This document shows, piece by piece, positions 19,801-22,325 of a DNA stretch of 22,325 nt. Under the pieces are notes generated by a model. That model did no database searches and had not been told where the DNA came from. It saw only the letters and a list, made by a program, of their open reading frames with translations. Both the position numbers and the translations under genes were made by a program. Every line of letters starts with the position of its first letter. The first letter of the stretch is position 1. This DNA is from Apostichopus californicus (lineage: Eukaryota > Echinodermata > Holothuroidea > Aspidochirotida > Stichopodidae): positions 1-22,325 of the forward strand of contig JAIPMN010016274.1 in NCBI GenBank assembly GCA_020650975.1. Reading direction: 5' to 3'.

Positions 19801-22305
19801 GCTGGCACTTGTGTAGCTTTTTAAGAACATATACACAAGTACTAGTCTTGCTAACAATTTACATTTTTAAATTGATTTTAGTGAAATATATTACGTACCT
19901 GGTAAAAGTTATTACTTTGTTTCAAAGAGATTTTACAAGGGACCGATTTAGAGCCGTAAGTAATGTTTCTTACATCCGTAACTGATGCATTATTAGTCTG
20001 TATGATTTTGGCATATGCTAGGCCCAATTTTTGTTGAATGTATTGTTAGGAATTTTGAATTTTAGATTAAAATAGTGCTGGGCGAGATTCAAGATTTTTA
20101 AGACAGTGCTGGGCGGTAATTTTTAGTGCTGGGCGGGGCCGCCCAGCGTGGCACATCCCTGAGTAGTATTTATATCAAGTAATTGCCGTTGATAAAGAAA
20201 CGAACATTCCTGGGTAAAATATGGACAATATAATCATTCATTTTGTTGTAGAGGTGTATGTCTGACTGTTGCTAGGCAATATGACACTTCTGCTTTAATG
20301 GTGACATTTTCATTAATGGCTGTTAAGTTTTCATAAGAAGGTGTGATATTGGGGGGTGGGAAGGGGGGTGGGTTGCATACACCAACATTATTGGGCGATC
20401 AAGATTGTAGTATTAACACTCAGGGATTCTAGTCCTACCGTGACAGGGGATACATATAAACAATAACTCAAGCAGAATACCGGTTTCCTTTAATGTTAAT
20501 ATTGGAAGCACTAAAACCAAGAAACTTGTACAGAATATTATTATTACGCCGTTATTTATATAGCGCATAATCCACAAGTTCTATGCGCTTTACAATTAAC
20601 CCTGGTCATTGGTAACTTGTCACACCTACACACCAAAGTGTGCACAATTCAAACAATCTCTACTGGGGCACAACAGTGCACCACAGCCACGTGTCCCCTT
20701 GGGACTTCCCGTTGGGTGCAGCCACAAACCGGCACACGCAACTATATTTACAAGTCACCTCGCAAGTCCCCATTTATATACCTGGGTGAAGAGAGGCAAT
20801 GGAGATAAAGTGCCTTGCCCAAGGACACAACGTAATGAGCTGGCCAAGGCTTGAACCTGTAATCCTTAGATCACAAGTCCACTGCCTTAACCACTTGACC
20901 ACAACGCCCTCCTAGCAAGTGAGTAAGTTATAATTGAGACCAACTTTGAGCAATGAATAGAAAGGACCATACAGAAATGATAAAGCTGGAGTTTCGGTTT
21001 CCCTATTCTTTGACCTGTCATGTCAGCTATTTATATTCATTATTCAGCAAACATACAGTACACAGCAATAATAAAAACAAAACGTGTAGTTTTTTGAATT
21101 GCACACCCAAATGGCCAAGTCCTTACTCAGCCCCTGGCTTAGATGTATGTCAGTTTCTACACAATGTCAAGTCACTCATCTGTGTGCGATATTTTAGTGT
21201 TTATGTTGTTTTGTTATGATTTCATAGGCACAACAAGAAGAATGTTTTAACCACCAATCTTTACTAGAGAACACACAGTCCAGTGGCGGAAGTCTACAAA
21301 ATGGATCTCCTTTAAAGGTTTTTCAGATGGGTCGTGGTTCACCACAAACAAGTTTCTTTGGTGAGTACAGAAGCAATTGGATTGTCTGGCATCTCCTGTA
21401 TATATCCTAGAAGAAGTTCTCTTACAGTGATTACCCTGTCCAATTTTCAATATTTGTAAATGGGAGGTCAAGAAGGTAAATTATTCAAATAAATATAGTA
21501 CGCACTTGCAGCAGTGTTGGAAAGGAAATCATTAAGAACTTTGTAAATTGTTGTAAATTTTAAATTGTAAAGAAATTGTAAAAAAAAAGGTGTAAATTGT
21601 TTTAAGAATCAACAATAACAGTTTAACTTTACAGACATTTCCAATCAATTAGGATCCTCAATTGCTTGTGATCCTTCAGAGAGTGAGCAGATAATATCTG
21701 CAGGTTGTTTGAGACATGGTTAACTTTGATGCATTACTTAACAAAAAACTTGTAATGAGCGAGGGCGTTGTTTCCTAAAAGTATGATAAAGTGCGCAAGT
21801 TTTACGAAATTGGAGTTTTCAGCAAACAGCCTACAGGGATGGCCAAGTCATCATATATGAAATTGAGCCATTTTTGAATGGCTTCTATCCAGATGTGCAA
21901 ATCCCAGCTTAGGTTTAATTTTATTTCATAGGGAATGATTGGTTTATTTCCAGTAACAAAACATTTGATATAGTTCGAGAAATCAAGTTTGACTTTCAAG
22001 AATCTCTCTCAACGAAGATTTTATACCACAAAGTTTAAACTATCTTTAAGTAGCAGAGAGTACTGTTATATTTCAAAATCCCTTCTTTGTATATTTGATT
22101 CGTAATTAAAATGTAGATAAAGGGGGAAAACATTCTGACCGCCATGGAAGTCTGCAAGATCTACAAAAGTGTTCACCAATTGCTGGTGGCTTCCTACAAG
22201 ACCTATCTTCACCAAAGGACACACAGTCCAGTGGTGGAAGTCGACAAAATGGATCACCTGCGAAAGTCTTGCAGATATATGGTTTACCATTAAAAAGTTT
22301 CTTTG
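16870..22305 (+). CDS. Unidentified gene with tandemly duplicated Ser/Gly-rich exons, partial
   Basis: Exons proposed: 16870-16881 (tentative), 19397-19471, 21228-21360, 21635-21703 (tentative) and 22117-22305. All phases agree: 0, 0, then 1 at each later junction. The product would start MAGS or, if the first exon is wrong, MFTEKKGEKVVFTSDSSEPP. It is polar, with no membrane segment. The exons at 21228 and 22117 share TQSSGGS, QNGSP and a terminal SFF, with matching donors. I do not recognise the family. The protein looks largely disordered and repeat-built, and the open donor at 22305 shows that it continues beyond the window. It is divergent from PXK, with about 4.5 kb between the two proposed start codons. 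Confidence 0.5.
17226..17690 (-). mobile_element. Degraded LINE reverse-transcriptase C-terminal fragment
   Basis: On the minus strand three blocks typical of the end of CR1/Jockey-like LINE ORF2 proteins appear in order but in different frames: VVQRRAARFALHRYHLTSSV (about 17590-17530), DLGWKPFAERRRISRLTMFY (about 17507-17448) and SFFPRTVCDWNYL (about 17321-17283), then AEAFKNLI. Stops and frameshifts separate them, so it is dead. It lies antisense to the right-hand gene, within its proposed first intron. Confidence 0.82.
17691..19052. other. AT-rich intronic or intergenic stretch
   Basis: It contains a two-copy 17-bp tandem (CTTCATAATTGACGCAA and a close copy, 18131-18164). The 93-codon frame at 17717-17998 is AT-driven, has no recognisable domain and looks spurious. 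Nothing else is seen. Confidence 0.6.
19053..19148. repeat. Short tandem repeat with 28-bp and 20-bp units
   Basis: AACTAATGTTACGACA starts at 19053, 19081, 19109 and 19129. The first two units are 28 bp and the last two are 20 bp; they differ by loss of an 8-base segment containing CTTATG. Confidence 0.93.
19397..19471 (+). CDS. Exon of the right-hand gene (N-terminal)
   Basis: Acceptor TTTTTCGTAG|TTT after a pyrimidine-rich tract; donor AAG|GTAATA, phase 0. It reads FTMFTEKKGEKVVFTSDSSE and then PPESK. It could open at the internal ATG (19403) or be entered from an upstream exon, because the frame is open from the acceptor. The codons look protein-like and charged, in contrast to the flanks. 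Confidence 0.6.
19699..20161. mobile_element. Candidate hAT-like MITE
   Basis: The ends CAGGGATCTGCC (19699) and, inverted, CAGGGATGTGCC (20161) match at 11 of 12 bases. CAGGGRT-type ends are common in hAT transposons. The 5-bp AGTAG sits directly outside both ends (19694-19698 and 20162-20166), whereas hAT normally makes 8 bp, so superfamily assignment is uncertain. GTGCTGGGCG occurs three times near the right end. No transposase is present. Confidence 0.6.
20351..20372 (+). other. G-quadruplex-capable tract
   Basis: Four G runs with one- or two-base loops (GGGGGGTGGGAAGGGGGGTG, then GG). The short loops favour a stable quadruplex on the sense strand of the right-hand gene's intron. Confidence 0.6.
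20536..20913 (-). mobile_element. tRNA-derived SINE, essentially full length
   Basis: The minus-strand head GTTGTGGTCAAGTGGTTAAG (A box) and GGTTCAAGCC (B box) are serine-tRNA-like. Then comes CCTTGGGCAAGGCAC, and the tail GCGCTATATAAATAA ends in ATA repeats at the low-coordinate end. This head-body-tail layout is that of widespread marine-invertebrate SINEs. No clear target duplication is seen. The two overlapping plus-strand frames at 20609-20854 are shadows of this element. Confidence 0.88.
21228..21360 (+). CDS. Exon of the right-hand gene, repeat copy 1
   Basis: Acceptor TTTCATAG|GCA and donor TTTG|GTGAGT; enters in phase 0 and leaves after one base. It encodes 44 codons, with TQSSGGSLQNGSPLKVFQ followed by SPQTSFF. 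The region from CACACAGTCC (21272) through the donor and about 20 bp of intron is repeated at 22220. Confidence 0.7.
21635..21703 (+). CDS. Tentative small exon of the right-hand gene
   Basis: A good acceptor (TTTAACTTTACAG|AC) opens a 69-bp symmetric phase-1 segment reading DISNQLGSSIACDPSESEQI and then ISA. The donor GCAG|GTTGTT is weak. It fits the frame whether included or skipped, so it could be a cassette exon or chance. Confidence 0.4.
22117..22305 (+). CDS. Exon of the right-hand gene, repeat copy 2
   Basis: Acceptor AATGTAG|AT (weak pyrimidine tract) and donor TTTG|GTAAGT; symmetric phase 1. It gives 62 full codons, including DTQSSGGSRQNGSPAKVLQ and a terminal LPLKSFF. It is longer than copy 1 at the N-terminal side. 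The donor and following intron bases (TACAGAAGCAATT) match copy 1, which shows that exon and intron were duplicated together. Confidence 0.65.
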
Positions 22306-22325
22306 GTAAGTACAGAAGCAATTTG

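Noticed and set aside
20609..20854. Two overlapping plus-strand open frames
   Set aside because: They lie wholly inside the tRNA-derived SINE and are antisense to it.
21247..22290. Similar minus-strand open frames sharing HFVDF-HWTVC words
   Set aside because: Antisense shadows of the two duplicated plus-strand exons; their likeness reflects the exon duplication.
1..22325. CRISPR arrays, bacterial operons, ribosomal RNA
   Set aside because: The spliced metazoan gene structure rules out a prokaryotic reading, and no regular spacer array or rRNA-like block is present.

Overview
This window looks like nuclear DNA from a metazoan, probably a marine deuterostome invertebrate; an echinoderm is my best guess, at low confidence. 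The evidence is small exons with GT-AG introns, AT-rich introns full of decayed mobile DNA, tRNA-derived SINEs of a type common in marine invertebrates (tail word GCGCTATATAAATAA followed by ATA repeats), and frequent TAGGCCTA-like words. Almost all of the long open frames in the window are chance frames or run across exon edges; only spliced exons give recognisable protein.

Left half, minus strand, 1-12306: the 5' part of the PXK orthologue (PX-domain pseudokinase, also called MONaKA). Nine exons can be joined without a single frame conflict: 12208-12306, 10321-10371, 9018-9252, 5555-5706, 4224-4403, 3476-3577, 2469-2630, 1287-1404 and 1-77. Together they give about 392 residues, covering the whole PX domain and most of the kinase-like domain. 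The rest of the gene lies off the left edge. The introns hold a 99-bp tandem repeat, two opposed tRNA-like SINE relics, a three-copy 125-bp tandem array that includes the real 3' end and splice donor of exon 5, and a candidate TTAA-type MITE.

Middle, 12307-16869: no gene recognised. It holds the presumed PXK promoter side, a TA/TG microsatellite, G- and C-rich tracts, and an array of degenerate GTCATTATGCGGC words in both orientations.

Right part, plus strand, about 16870-22305: a divergent gene I could not identify. A plausible first exon has a YY1-like start context, followed by a short exon at 19397-19471 and a Ser/Gly-rich exon at 21228-21360. A near copy of that exon lies about 948 bp further on (22117-22305), so the protein is being built by tandem exon duplication and probably continues past the right edge. 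Its introns hold a broken LINE fragment, short tandem repeats, an hAT-like MITE and a tRNA-derived SINE.

The most unusual signal is a set of three tiny palindromes (25, 26 and 37 bp). All have CAGGGAG...CTCCCTG ends, and each is flanked by its own perfect 7-bp direct repeat (GTTGTAC, GTTGAAG, GTGTGAC). They look like inserted elements that are little more than two inverted ends, far below the usual size of a MITE.
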